A DNA stretch of 64,000 nucleotides. Source: Oscillospiraceae bacterium (GTDB taxonomy: Bacteria > Bacillota > Clostridia > Oscillospirales > Ruminococcaceae). Under the pieces are notes generated by a model. It was not told where the DNA came from. It did no database searches and was given only the letters and a program-made list of their open reading frames with translations. The stretch spans positions 62,001 to 126,000 of the forward strand of contig JAFTXQ010000010.1 in assembly GCA_017461565.1 (NCBI GenBank), written 5' to 3'. This document shows, one piece after another, positions 9,072 through 16,889 of this stretch (its first letter is position 1; each line of letters begins with the position of its first letter). The position numbers and the translations under genes are program-made.

Positions 9072-10490
9072 TCATTCTTTTCTAACGCCGCAGTTCATGC
9101 ACTCAGTACTGGAAGCGTAGTTCATCTGTCCGCATTTCGGACACTGCCACGGTCCTGACGCACGGTTTACGATAGATGCCTGTCTTTCCTCCTCGGCAAC
9201 CTGTTCTGCTGTCTTTTTCGGCGCAGCAGGCTTTACCTCGGGACGGATGACCATCGGTCTTATCGGCTCGGGTTTCTTGGTCTCTACCGCAGGAGCAGCA
9301 GGCTTTGCAGGCTCAGGCTGCTTCGGCTGAACCGCAGGAGCAACAGGCTTTGCAGACTCGGGCTGCTTTGGCTCGGCTACAGGAGCAACAGGCTTTGCAG
9401 GCTCGGGCTGCTTCGGCTGAGCTACAGGAGCAACAGGCTTTGCAGGCTCGGGCTGCTTCGGCTGAGCTACGGGAGCAACAGGCTTTGCAGGCTCAGGCTG
9501 CTTCGGCTGAACCGCAGGAGCAACAGGCTTTGCAGGCTCAGGCTGCTTCGGCTGAACCGCAGGATCAACAGGCTTTGCAGGCTCAGGCTGCTTCGGCTGA
9601 GCTACGGGATCAGCTGAATTTCCGCCCATCTCATCAACCAGATCGGAAGCGTTTTTCATTAACTCCTCGTATGCAGTGCCTTCATCCTTTTTGAACGGCA
9701 CAACAGCTGACATTTCATCGTCCTTACCCTGAACGATAACAGGTGCCTGTTGGTCGAACTTATTTGTTGATGGCCGCTGTGTGTAGAATATAAACTCTCC
9801 ATCAGCAGGGCCGCTCGGGACATTATCGCCGTCTTTCCCTGAGGTTGTCGTTTTGCCTGCCTTTTTATAGCTTATCCTCTCCGACCTTGCGATGGAAGCA
9901 TATTTGCCGAAGGGCGCTATCATTATTATCCTCAGCGCCAACGCCACTGCACCGCTTATGAGGAATGTATAAACTCCCAGGAATGAACAAAGACCTGCAT
10001 CGGCTATAAGTACAAATATTCCTATTAAATTCAATACCGCCATTGGTCTGAAAGAAAATCTTAACCGCAAAAATCCCATCAGCGCAAAAAAAGCCGAAAG
10101 AACACTGAACACCATCATAAACGGTGCCATTACAAGATAGAAAGTATTAAGCGCCTCAAAACGCTGATAATCCTTGAACACCTCAAGATCCATTGCATAG
10201 GAGCCACTGTCAATAAGCTCCTTGGCTGCAAGATAATTACTCTCTATCCCCGACACATATCCTACCCTCTGTGATGTGAGGTATAACCCATAAAATGCAA
10301 GAAGTATGGTAAGCAGCGAAAATATCACCGCTCCGACCTTGTTTCGCCGTGTCATACTGTAACAGAATACAGAATTCTTTCTTTTTTTTGAAAGCAGTGT
10401 TGCTCCACAATGCGGACAAAACCCCGTGGTATTGTTTTCGACAGAGCGTTCACAGTGAGGACACTGTGCATTTATGTTGGCTTTACTCAT
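9072..10490 (-). CDS. Membrane protein with two zinc ribbons and Pro-Lys-Glu repeat linker
   Basis: A 472-residue protein of unknown function. It starts with a zinc ribbon (CPHC-x12-CPHC), then about four hydrophobic segments between residues ~50 and 200, a cytoplasmic region, seven full 15-residue units of type PVAPAVQPKQPEPAK (with degenerate copies at the ends), and a C-terminal RanBP2-like zinc finger (CPKC-x10-CMNC). The start is ATG 10490; the GTG three codons upstream is adjacent to the GAGGGGG binding site and too close. The two ribbons flanking membrane segments and a stiff proline-rich spacer suggest a scaffold or sensor. It has its own promoter (10527-10555). Confidence 0.8.
   Translation of the reverse strand: MSKANINAQCPHCERSVENNTTGFCPHCGATLLSKKRKNSVFCYSMTRRNKVGAVIFSLLTILLAFYGLYLTSQRVGYVSGIESNYLAAKELIDSGSYAMDLEVFKDYQRFEALNTFYLVMAPFMMVFSVLSAFFALMGFLRLRFSFRPMAVLNLIGIFVLIADAGLCSFLGVYTFLISGAVALALRIIMIAPFGKYASIARSERISYKKAGKTTTSGKDGDNVPSGPADGEFIFYTQRPSTNKFDQQAPVIVQGKDDEMSAVVPFKKDEGTAYEELMKNASDLVDEMGGNSADPVAQPKQPEPAKPVDPAVQPKQPEPAKPVAPAVQPKQPEPAKPVAPVAQPKQPEPAKPVAPVAQPKQPEPAKPVAPVAEPKQPESAKPVAPAVQPKQPEPAKPAAPAVETKKPEPIRPMVIRPEVKPAAPKKTAEQVAEEERQASIVNRASGPWQCPKCGQMNYASSTECMNCGVRKE
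9256..9615. repeat. 45-bp in-frame tandem repeat inside the zinc-ribbon gene
   Basis: The block GGCTTTGCAG recurs at 9301, 9346, 9391, 9436, 9481, 9526 and 9571, exactly 45 bases apart, and a degenerate eighth unit lies at 9256-9300. Each unit encodes one 15-residue Pro/Lys/Glu/Ala module. Near-identity at DNA level suggests recent expansion, so copy number is likely to vary between strains. Confidence 0.93.
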
Positions 10491-10526
10491 CGGCAGCACC
10501 CCCTCAGATCATAGTTTTCCAAATAA

Positions 10527-10555
10527 ATTATATCGCAAAGTATAGTAAATGTCAA
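10527..10555 (-). promoter_or_regulatory. Sigma-A type promoter of the zinc-ribbon membrane protein
   Basis: Minus-strand TTGACA (10550-10555) and TATAAT (10527-10532) with a 17-base spacer, in the gap after recO and about 37 bases before the ATG at 10490. This separates the gene from the recO-era operon. Confidence 0.85.
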
Positions 10556-10571
10556 TACGATTTTATTAATA

Positions 10572-11330
10572 TCATGAGCAATTTATCCGTATACCCTTAT
10601 AGTATTCAAGCGCAGGAAATGTCCGTTCGGTACGGGACATAAAATAGCTTTCAGTCACCCGTGAAAGCACCGCCGCACCGTCACCCTCTATCGTAAAACG
10701 AAACGCTCTGTCAAGAGGCGCATACAAGATGTTTCTGAGCGCTGCAAGCGTATCGGCAGGAAGTACGAACCATCGTCCTCCATAATCCCTGTCAAAGCAA
10801 TCGCCGCATACTATTTCTCCCCTGTCCGGAAGGAAGAACATATCATGGTGCTCATAGCAGCCACAGTTGAAGCAGGCCCTCAGGTCAGGGCGATATCCAA
10901 GCATTGCTGAATACCTGAACTCGAATGCGGAGCGGACAGTTTCAAGTCGCTGAGCTTTCTTTATCTCAAACAGAGCGATCGCAAAAAAGCGCACAATACT
11001 GTCCTGAGTCTGCTCCTGCGGCGTGCAGAATTTCACTGCCTGTGCAAAATACGAGGCAAGCGCTAGCTTCTCGATATCTGCGCCTATCTCATGGAAGCTG
11101 TATATCGGCTTCGCACTGTTTACGGAATATCGGAGCTTCGACTTGTTAAGGCAGAATTTAGAGTAAGAAAACAACGCTGCTGAGCTTAGAAGCGGGCTGT
11201 TTATCTTCTTAGCACCGTGGGCGGTAGCCTCTATGATACCCTGCTCCTCAGTGAGTATATCGATAAAGCAGCTGTTGTCGCCTATCTCACGGCGGCCTAC
11301 AACTATACCGTCGTATGTGAAGAGCATCAT
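10572..11330 (-). CDS. recO: DNA repair protein RecO
   Basis: RecO (252 residues, normal length) works with RecF and RecR to load RecA on SSB-coated gaps. It has the N-terminal OB-fold opening (TYDGIVVGRREIGDNSCFIDILTEEQG is split by the usual RecO pattern) and a C-terminal four-cysteine zinc site CFNC-x20-CGDC. There are tandem ATGs at 11330 and 11327 behind GGAGGTGAT; the second has the better spacing, so the protein may be one residue shorter. It follows era with a 217-base gap filled by an inverted-repeat element. Confidence 0.93.
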   Translation of the reverse strand: MMLFTYDGIVVGRREIGDNSCFIDILTEEQGIIEATAHGAKKINSPLLSSAALFSYSKFCLNKSKLRYSVNSAKPIYSFHEIGADIEKLALASYFAQAVKFCTPQEQTQDSIVRFFAIALFEIKKAQRLETVRSAFEFRYSAMLGYRPDLRACFNCGCYEHHDMFFLPDRGEIVCGDCFDRDYGGRWFVLPADTLAALRNILYAPLDRAFRFTIEGDGAAVLSRVTESYFMSRTERTFPALEYYKGIRINCS

Positions 11331-11374
11331 ATCACCTCCGCTGATAGATCGGAATTGAAAGTGAAGTACGGTTC

Positions 11375-11520
11375 AAATTCAGTTAGGAGTGAGGAGTTTT
11401 GCTGCGTAGTTTAAAAAACTCGCTTTGCGTCTTAATGAAACGGTACGGCGCAGCCGTCATTTGATCTACCCGACTAAGGCGGATACCATAACTCCCCATT
11501 CCTCACTCCTCATTCCTAAT
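11375..11520. repeat. Possible MITE-like element with imperfect terminal inverted repeats
   Basis: The gap between era and recO has a left end containing TTAGGAGTGAGGAGTT (from 11383) and a right end whose reverse complement begins TTAGGAATGAGGAGTGAG and ends GGGGAGTT. The roughly 145-base body has no reading frame. The arms are imperfect and purine-rich, resembling dispersed GGAGTGAGGA-type repeats. Being the only copy in the window, its mobility cannot be shown. It lies within a co-directional operon and may only be a mRNA hairpin. Confidence 0.45.
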
Positions 11521-11547
11521 TAGTTTGAAATGCTCTGCGTTTCAAAT

Positions 11548-12447
11548 TTACTCATCCGCAAGACCCATATCGTTGATAAATCTCTCACGGTTGCGCCAGT
11601 CCTCCTTGACCTTTACAAAGCACTGGAGGTTTACCTTTGCCTGAAGCAGCTCCTCAATGTCCTTACGTGCCATGGAGCCTATCTGCTTCAGCTTTTCGCC
11701 GCCTTTGCCGATTATCATGCCCTTGTGCGAGTCTTTCTCGCAGATTATCACAACGCCTATATCGATAAGCTCCCTGCCGTTCTTCTCACGTGTCTTGAAG
11801 CTCTCTATATCTACCGCAACTCCGTGGGGTATCTCCTCCTGCATGGTCCACAGCACCTTTTCACGCACTATCTCAGCGCACATAAAGCGCTCAGTACGGT
11901 CAGTCGCAATATCGTCGGGGAAGAAATGCTCGCCCTCTACTGCATATTTTTCAAGTATCGGCATTATCTTATCGGTGTTTATGCGGTTCTTTACGCTTAT
12001 CGGGATGATCTCAGCGAAATCGTACAGCTCGCTGTACTGCTGAATGATGCCAAGCACATCGCTCTTGGATTTCAGCAGATCTATCTTATTGAGAAGCAGT
12101 ATGACCTCTGTGCCATGGCTTGCAAAGCTGCGGATAAGATCCTGCTCGATAGCGGAAAGCTTCTTGGTCACATCCACCATAAGGATAGCGCAGTCAACAT
12201 CGTCCACGCTTGTGCGGATGGACTTCACCATGTGCTCGGAAAGCTTGGTCTTTGCCTTGTGCATACCCGGAGTGTCGATGAAAACATACTGGATGTCGCC
12301 CTCGGTCAGTACACCGTTGATCCTGTTACGAGTAGTCTGCGGCTTTTCGCTGACGATAGACACCTTTTCTCCAACCAGAAGATTTGTAAGAGAGGATTTT
12401 CCGGCGTTTGCCCTGCCTGTTATTGCTATAAATGCGTTTTTTGTCAT
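11548..12447 (-). CDS. era: GTPase Era
   Basis: Era (299 residues) is the GTPase that binds the 3' end of 16S rRNA and helps assemble the 30S subunit. G1 GRANAGKS is at residues 11-18, G3 DTPG at 58-61, G4 NKID at 120-123, and the C-terminal KH domain shows IIGKGGEKLKQIG. The start ATG 12447 has AAAGGT upstream. G1 has alanine where most Era proteins have proline (GRPNVGKS), a tolerated variation. It is 5 bases after a NimA-like gene, in the hisS-rimM-trmD-era-recO operon. Confidence 0.97.
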   Translation of the reverse strand: MTKNAFIAITGRANAGKSSLTNLLVGEKVSIVSEKPQTTRNRINGVLTEGDIQYVFIDTPGMHKAKTKLSEHMVKSIRTSVDDVDCAILMVDVTKKLSAIEQDLIRSFASHGTEVILLLNKIDLLKSKSDVLGIIQQYSELYDFAEIIPISVKNRINTDKIMPILEKYAVEGEHFFPDDIATDRTERFMCAEIVREKVLWTMQEEIPHGVAVDIESFKTREKNGRELIDIGVVIICEKDSHKGMIIGKGGEKLKQIGSMARKDIEELLQAKVNLQCFVKVKEDWRNRERFINDMGLADE

Positions 12448-12452
12448 TGATA

Positions 12453-12950
12453 TTACCTTTCCTCACTGCGTTTCACAAGCTCTATAGCCTGCTTGCCGCT
12501 GATATGACGGATATCCATTCTGAGCATACAAAGCGGCGCATATTCTCGGTCTATCGCCGCATTTCTGTGCTGTTCGCTGTCCTCGGGGAAATACTTTTTA
12601 GCAAGCGCCTCGATCGCACTGCGCTTTTCAGGCTCATCCGACACTATGCTGACATCTCCGAACACTATAACACTGCGGAAATAGGTGGTGTATTCCTGAG
12701 GGACAAGCTCATCGCTGTCCACCACACAGAACGAAGCCTTAGGCTCATTCCTCACTGCGTCTATCTTATGGCCCTGCTTTGCACTGTGAAAATAAAGCTT
12801 TCCCTGCCACAGAACATAATTCAACGGCACTGCATAGGGATATCCGTTATCACCAAGTAACGCAAGCATACCGTATTTTCCACGATCCAATACAGCAAGG
12901 CTGTCCTTTTCGGAAAGCTGCTGCCTGCTTCTGCGCATTTCTCTGAACAT
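12453..12950 (-). CDS. Pyridoxamine 5'-phosphate oxidase-fold protein, NimA-like
   Basis: A 165-residue flavin-binding split-barrel protein. The opening FREMRRSRQQL and the strand YAVPLNYVLWQGKLYFHSAKQGHK-type pattern (conserved PLNY...YFHSA...GHK) are those of the NimA/5-nitroimidazole reductase-like branch of the PNPOx family. Such proteins bind FMN; only some confer nitroimidazole resistance, and a resistance role should not be assumed. Start ATG 12950 follows AGAGGT. It is 9 bases after trmD. Confidence 0.85.
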   Translation of the reverse strand: MFREMRRSRQQLSEKDSLAVLDRGKYGMLALLGDNGYPYAVPLNYVLWQGKLYFHSAKQGHKIDAVRNEPKASFCVVDSDELVPQEYTTYFRSVIVFGDVSIVSDEPEKRSAIEALAKKYFPEDSEQHRNAAIDREYAPLCMLRMDIRHISGKQAIELVKRSEER

Positions 12951-12959
12951 GATTACCTC

Positions 12960-14099
12960 TTATCTCTTGTATTCCAGATGGAACTCCTCGTATACCACGG
13001 GCATATCCTCGGTAAATCTGTAACCGATCATACTGCCGTGCATCTGAAAGAAATCCCTGTGTCTTTCCTGCCACTCCTCAAGCGATTTATCCTCACCCTC
13101 TCTGAGTGCCTGCTCCTGCGTTATCTCGCAAAATGGTATGACTTTTACTTTTGTCACCCTGACAACACAGCGTGGTATACCATCCCAGTCTGTGATGATA
13201 CTGTAACTGCCCTTTTCGGGGAGGGCGTCGTCCTCTGCCTCGTAAGCGAGATAGCTGCTTGTAGAGGCACGCTTCTTTCCACGAAGCACAAGCTTCAGCA
13301 GCCGCTGCGACTCATCCTCTGATCTGCCGAAACGGAACACCTCAGAACATTCCGTATCATCGTCAAGCCCCTTTTCTTCAAGAAAGCCCTGCCAGAACTC
13401 ACCGAGGAGCCTGTCCATATAAACTTCATGCATATCTGGACGCTTCTCCGCTGTGACTCTCAGTGCAGCCTTATGCTGCCATTCGGATATAAGCCTGTGG
13501 TCGCCTGTTGTAAGCACCTCGGGCACTTCCCTGCCATGCCATTCTCTCGGCATAGTGTACTGCGGATGCTCCAGAAGCCCGTTATAGTGGCTCTCGATGC
13601 TGTAAGCGTCCTCGTTGGGAAGCACGCCCTTCTGTAATCTCGCAACTGCGTCCGCTACGATAAGCGCAGGAAGCTCGCCGCCTGTCAGCACATAATCGCC
13701 GACCGAAAGCTCCTCGCACTGAAGCTCGTCAAGCACACGCTGGTCTACGCCCTCATAATGACCGCACAGCAGGATAAGCCCATCCTCTTTTGCAAGCTCC
13801 TTGACCTTATCCTGTGTGAGCGTTTCGCCCTGCGGTGACATATATATGATGCGTGGACGCTTCTCGTGCTTTGAGATGATGTCCATGATACAATCATATA
13901 TCGGCTGTGCCTGCATGACCATGCCTGTGCCGCCGCCGTAGGGCTTGTCATCAACACGGCGGTGCTTGTTCTCGGTATATTTTCTGATGTCGTGGGTGTA
14001 TATCTCGATAAAGCCGTTCTTGATACCACGTCCCACTATACTCTCATTAAGAACGCTGTCACACATCTCTGTGAACAGCGTTGCAATATCAATCCTCAT
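12960..14099 (-). CDS. trmD: TrmD tRNA (guanine37-N1)-methyltransferase fused to an ASCH domain
   Basis: A single 379-residue frame carries two complete domains. Residues 1-~225 are TrmD, the SPOUT methyltransferase making m1G37: DKPYGGGTGMV, GHYEGVDQRV, SVGDYVLTGGELPA (the trefoil-knot SAM site) and the catalytic D164 region EDAYS...HPQYTMP are intact. Residues ~230-379 are a full ASCH domain (EVFRFG..., LVLRGKKRAS, LPEKGSYSI, PFCEITQEQA, EGEDKSLEEW), a PUA-like fold thought to bind RNA. TrmD is normally ~230-250 residues, so the C-terminal third is an addition. The frame is continuous with no slip site seen. The gene is flanked by rimM (84-base gap) and the NimA-like gene. Confidence 0.93.
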   Translation of the reverse strand: MRIDIATLFTEMCDSVLNESIVGRGIKNGFIEIYTHDIRKYTENKHRRVDDKPYGGGTGMVMQAQPIYDCIMDIISKHEKRPRIIYMSPQGETLTQDKVKELAKEDGLILLCGHYEGVDQRVLDELQCEELSVGDYVLTGGELPALIVADAVARLQKGVLPNEDAYSIESHYNGLLEHPQYTMPREWHGREVPEVLTTGDHRLISEWQHKAALRVTAEKRPDMHEVYMDRLLGEFWQGFLEEKGLDDDTECSEVFRFGRSEDESQRLLKLVLRGKKRASTSSYLAYEAEDDALPEKGSYSIITDWDGIPRCVVRVTKVKVIPFCEITQEQALREGEDKSLEEWQERHRDFFQMHGSMIGYRFTEDMPVVYEEFHLEYKR

Positions 14100-14183
14100 G
14101 TTGCTCTCCGTTGCGGCGCATCCAGCGTTTTGCCGAAGGCATAATGCGACCGCACCTTTTGCGCAAGTCGCTCTGTTCTGTAA

Positions 14184-14720
14184 TTAACCATCGTTCTCAT
14201 TGTCGTCGCTTTCACCATCATCAAACAGACCGGGGAGCGGGCGGATAAGCATCTCGCCGCCGTCGATATCCGTCTTGATAACCACCTCGTCGATACAGGG
14301 GAACATAAGCTCTTTTCCGTCTTTTTTGATGGAGTACACGTCGCTTGCACCGTTCTGATAGACATCGGTTATCTTTCCGTAGACAACGCCTGTGTCAACG
14401 TCCTTTACAGTGAGTCCGATGATGTCCCGAATGAAGTACAGACCCTCTTCAAGCTCTGCGTCCTCTCTGTCCATGTACAGTATCTTGCCGATTATGGGCT
14501 GAGCCTGCTCGATGGTATCGATGCCCTCTATCTTCATCACCACGATATTCTTGTGAGGATACGCACGGGTAACGTGTATCTGAGTTTTGCCCTTGTCGAA
14601 GTACAGGGTGTCAAAATCGCACAGCACCTCGGCACTGTCGCAGTAGTACTGCGCTCTTACCTCGCCACGGATGCCCTGTGTTGCTACTATCTTGCCTATT
14701 TCAAGAAATTGTTTTTTCAT
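14184..14720 (-). CDS. rimM: Ribosome maturation factor RimM
   Basis: RimM (178 residues) assists assembly of the 30S head near S19. The N-terminal barrel opens FLEIGKIVATQGIRGEVRA, the family hallmark, and the PRC barrel follows (GLYFIRDIIGLTVKD ... GASDVYSIK). The acidic tail DDGESDDNENDG is extra. Start ATG 14720 was chosen because AGAGGT lies just upstream; the in-frame ATG five codons earlier lacks a binding site. rimM-trmD order is standard, but rpsP, usually next to it, is absent here. Confidence 0.95.
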   Translation of the reverse strand: MKKQFLEIGKIVATQGIRGEVRAQYYCDSAEVLCDFDTLYFDKGKTQIHVTRAYPHKNIVVMKIEGIDTIEQAQPIIGKILYMDREDAELEEGLYFIRDIIGLTVKDVDTGVVYGKITDVYQNGASDVYSIKKDGKELMFPCIDEVVIKTDIDGGEMLIRPLPGLFDDGESDDNENDG

Positions 14721-14767
14721 GTTTACCTCTTGCATTGTATGTTAATTCAACAGGAATTTGTCTTCTA

Positions 14768-15022
14768 TTACTTTGTTATAATATTTTCGATCTTCTTGAT
14801 CTGTTCTTCTAAATCTTTTATCTTCTTTTCGTGCGTTGTTATTACTTCATTGATTATGAATATAAATACAGATAAAACAAGCGCCACACCGATTTCAATC
14901 AGTATGGGGTCTCCGCTTTCAAAAAGCTTCCAACCTCCGAAAAAAACGATCAAATATATTACCAAAAAGCACAAGAGAAAAACGCAAAGCCATCGCAATA
15001 ACTTTTTAGCTTTATTTTTCAT
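14768..15022 (-). CDS. Small two-TM membrane protein with C-terminal coiled coil
   Basis: An 84-residue protein of unknown function in the 300 bases between hisS and rimM. Two hydrophobic segments (LLRWLCVFLLCFLVIYLIVFF and ILIEIGVALVLSVFIFIIN regions) are followed by a charged heptad-like tail (EKKIKDLEEQIKKIENII). I chose ATG 15022; the frame extends to a TTG at 15043 directly after the hisS stop, also possible. Being inserted into a conserved translation operon it is probably lineage-specific. Confidence 0.6.
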   Translation of the reverse strand: MKNKAKKLLRWLCVFLLCFLVIYLIVFFGGWKLFESGDPILIEIGVALVLSVFIFIINEVITTHEKKIKDLEEQIKKIENIITK

Positions 15023-15045
15023 TTTGTACCCCGCTCCGATCAACC

Positions 15046-16272
15046 TTACAAATTAACCTTGATTATCTCATCGAATCCCTGCTGCTTAACCCTGCTGTAT
15101 ACCTTGTCAATCTTCTTGGGATTGGGAACAAGCACGAGAGTAACATCGCTCTCATTTTCAAGCTCTGCCTGCTTCGCAATAGCATCCAGAACATCCTCGC
15201 TCTTATAAAGAACAGCGGTCTTCTTGCGTGTGCCTGCAAGCTGGATGTTGTTCTCCTGAACGATGGAGAAGATACGCTCAAAGCCGATGGAGAAGCCAAC
15301 TGCAGGAACAGTATCGCCTGTAAATCTGCCGATGAGGTTGTCATAACGTCCGCCGCCTGCAACAGTGCCGCCGAACTGCTTGCTTGCAACCTCGAACACA
15401 GTACCTGTGTAGTAGCCCTGACCCCTTACAAGAGAGGGGTCGAACTCAACGGAATAGCCGTCGGAAAGCTTGTCAGCTGTTGTAATAACAGTGCGGAGCT
15501 GCTCAAGTATCTCCTTTGCGTCCTCGGAGCAGTATTCAGCCATATCATCAAGGGTAAGCTTGCCCTTTTCCAACAGACCTGTCAGTGCCTTGATCGCATT
15601 TTCGGGCATTCCCTTTTCGGTAAGCTCCGCCGCAACGCCCTCTGCACCGATCTTGTCAAGCTTGTCGAAGCTTACGGATACAGTGTCAAGGCTCTCCTCG
15701 GGGAAGCCCATAGTCATCAGGGAGTTTCTCAGCACTCTGCGGTCGTTCACACGCACAGTGAACTCACCAATACCTATCTTGGAAAGCGCCTTAGCAGTTA
15801 CGGAGATAAGCTCGATCTCGCAGCAGTAGCTGTCAGAGCCGAGAATATCGATATCGCACTGAACGAACTCACGGAGTCTGCCACGCTGGGGTCTTTCTGC
15901 ACGATATACCTTGTCGATCTGGATAACCTTAAAGGGATTGGGCAGGCTGTTGCGGTTATTTGCGTAGTAACGGGACAGCGGCAGTGTGAGGTCATAACGC
16001 AGACCGAGGTCGCAAAGCTCCTTTTCGTCAACGGGAGTCTTTAAAAGCGCAGAAGCAAGCTTATCGCCACGCTTCATGATACGGAAGATAAGATTGAGGT
16101 TGTCGCCGCCGTCGCTTTTGTCGAGATTCTCCGCACTCTCAACAGCGGGAGTGTAGATGCGGGTAAAGCCGCTTTTTGTGTAAGTATCGAGAATAATGTT
16201 CATCAGGCGGTCACGCTGTGCGGCTGCCTCGGGCAGGTACTCCTGCATACCTTTCTGGGGTTTTACGTTCAT
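15046..16272 (-). CDS. hisS: Histidyl-tRNA synthetase
   Basis: A 408-residue class II synthetase charging tRNA-His. Motif 2 region (RAERPQRGRLREFVQCDIDILG), the histidine-binding VRGQGYYTGTVFE and GGGRYDNLIG, and the C-terminal anticodon-binding domain are present. The histidine A motif reads RGQGYYTG instead of the bacterial RGLDYYxR, closer to eukaryote-type wording, so it is a divergent branch; the shape and length also resemble HisZ, but the retained C-terminal domain favours HisRS. It begins the operon; no T-box leader is visible in the roughly 100-base leader. Confidence 0.88.
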   Translation of the reverse strand: MNVKPQKGMQEYLPEAAAQRDRLMNIILDTYTKSGFTRIYTPAVESAENLDKSDGGDNLNLIFRIMKRGDKLASALLKTPVDEKELCDLGLRYDLTLPLSRYYANNRNSLPNPFKVIQIDKVYRAERPQRGRLREFVQCDIDILGSDSYCCEIELISVTAKALSKIGIGEFTVRVNDRRVLRNSLMTMGFPEESLDTVSVSFDKLDKIGAEGVAAELTEKGMPENAIKALTGLLEKGKLTLDDMAEYCSEDAKEILEQLRTVITTADKLSDGYSVEFDPSLVRGQGYYTGTVFEVASKQFGGTVAGGGRYDNLIGRFTGDTVPAVGFSIGFERIFSIVQENNIQLAGTRKKTAVLYKSEDVLDAIAKQAELENESDVTLVLVPNPKKIDKVYSRVKQQGFDEIIKVNL

Positions 16273-16377
16273 GATTATTTATTTCCTTTCTTTTGACATT
16301 GATTTTGATAAAAACATACTTAATTAAAACAGGTACGATGTGAGTTTAACTGATATTCCACTTCACATAACATTACT

Positions 16378-16386
16378 ATTATATCA
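16378..16386 (-). promoter_or_regulatory. Extended -10 promoter of the hisS operon
   Basis: Minus-strand TATAAT (16378-16383) preceded by TG one base upstream, an extended -10 element; no good -35 is visible. It would give a leader of about 100 bases before the hisS ATG. Confidence 0.55.
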
Positions 16387-16421
16387 TACCATATCGCAGC
16401 AAAAAAAGCAACCCAAAACAC

Positions 16422-16449
16422 AAAAAAGCGCACCCGAAAACAGGTGCGC
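16422..16449 (-). terminator. Intrinsic terminator after mgsA
   Basis: Read on the minus strand, the stem GCGCACC / GGTGCGC (16443-16449 with 16428-16434) has an 8-base loop and is followed by TTTTTT. It lies 18 bases past the mgsA stop. Confidence 0.88.
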
Positions 16450-16467
16450 ATATTTCCTATAATAGCC

Positions 16468-16863
16468 TCAGCGCATATACTCACGCCAGTCAAGGTCTCC
16501 TCTCTCAAGAGCATGGATAAGTGCCTCCGCAGTAGCGATGTTTGTCGCAACAGGAATGTTGTGTACATCGCAAAGACGCAGGATATTGATATCGTTAGGC
16601 TCGTGAGATTTAGCGTGCATTGGGTCACGGAAGAAGATCAGCAGGTCGATCTCGTTGCAGGAGATACTGGAAGCAAGCTGCTGGTCGCCGCCCTGTGAGC
16701 CACTCAGAAACCTCTGAATATGCAGACCTGTGGCCTCGGAAACAAGCTTGCCTGTTGTTCCGGTAGCACAGATATTATGTCGGCTCAGAACGCCACAGTA
16801 TGCAATACAGAACTGAACCATCAGTTCTTTCTTGGAATCATGTGCTATGAGTGCTATCTTCAT
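16468..16863 (-). CDS. mgsA: Methylglyoxal synthase
   Basis: MgsA (131 residues) converts dihydroxyacetone phosphate to methylglyoxal and phosphate, a bypass of lower glycolysis when phosphate is short. The family pattern [12 protein letters not shown] at the start, [17 protein letters not shown], the catalytic-site region [10 protein letters not shown] and the end [13 protein letters not shown] are all present. Start ATG 16863 with GGGAGG 10 bases upstream; a TTG three codons earlier is less likely. It follows minD by 26 bases, a common Clostridia arrangement. Confidence 0.96.
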   Translation of the reverse strand: MKIALIAHDSKKELMVQFCIAYCGVLSRHNICATGTTGKLVSEATGLHIQRFLSGSQGGDQQLASSISCNEIDLLIFFRDPMHAKSHEPNDINILRLCDVHNIPVATNIATAEALIHALERGDLDWREYMR

Positions 16864-16889
16864 ACGGAGCAACCTCCCAATAATAATTT

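Noticed and set aside
9305-9694. A 129-residue plus-strand frame full of Gln/Ala repeats
   Set aside because: It is the antisense of the 45-bp repeat in the zinc-ribbon gene; the other strand has zinc ribbons, TM segments and a good start, so this frame is a repeat artefact.
16272-16372. T-box leader upstream of hisS
   Set aside because: The leader is only about 100 bases and shows no T-box sequence or specifier stem-loop.
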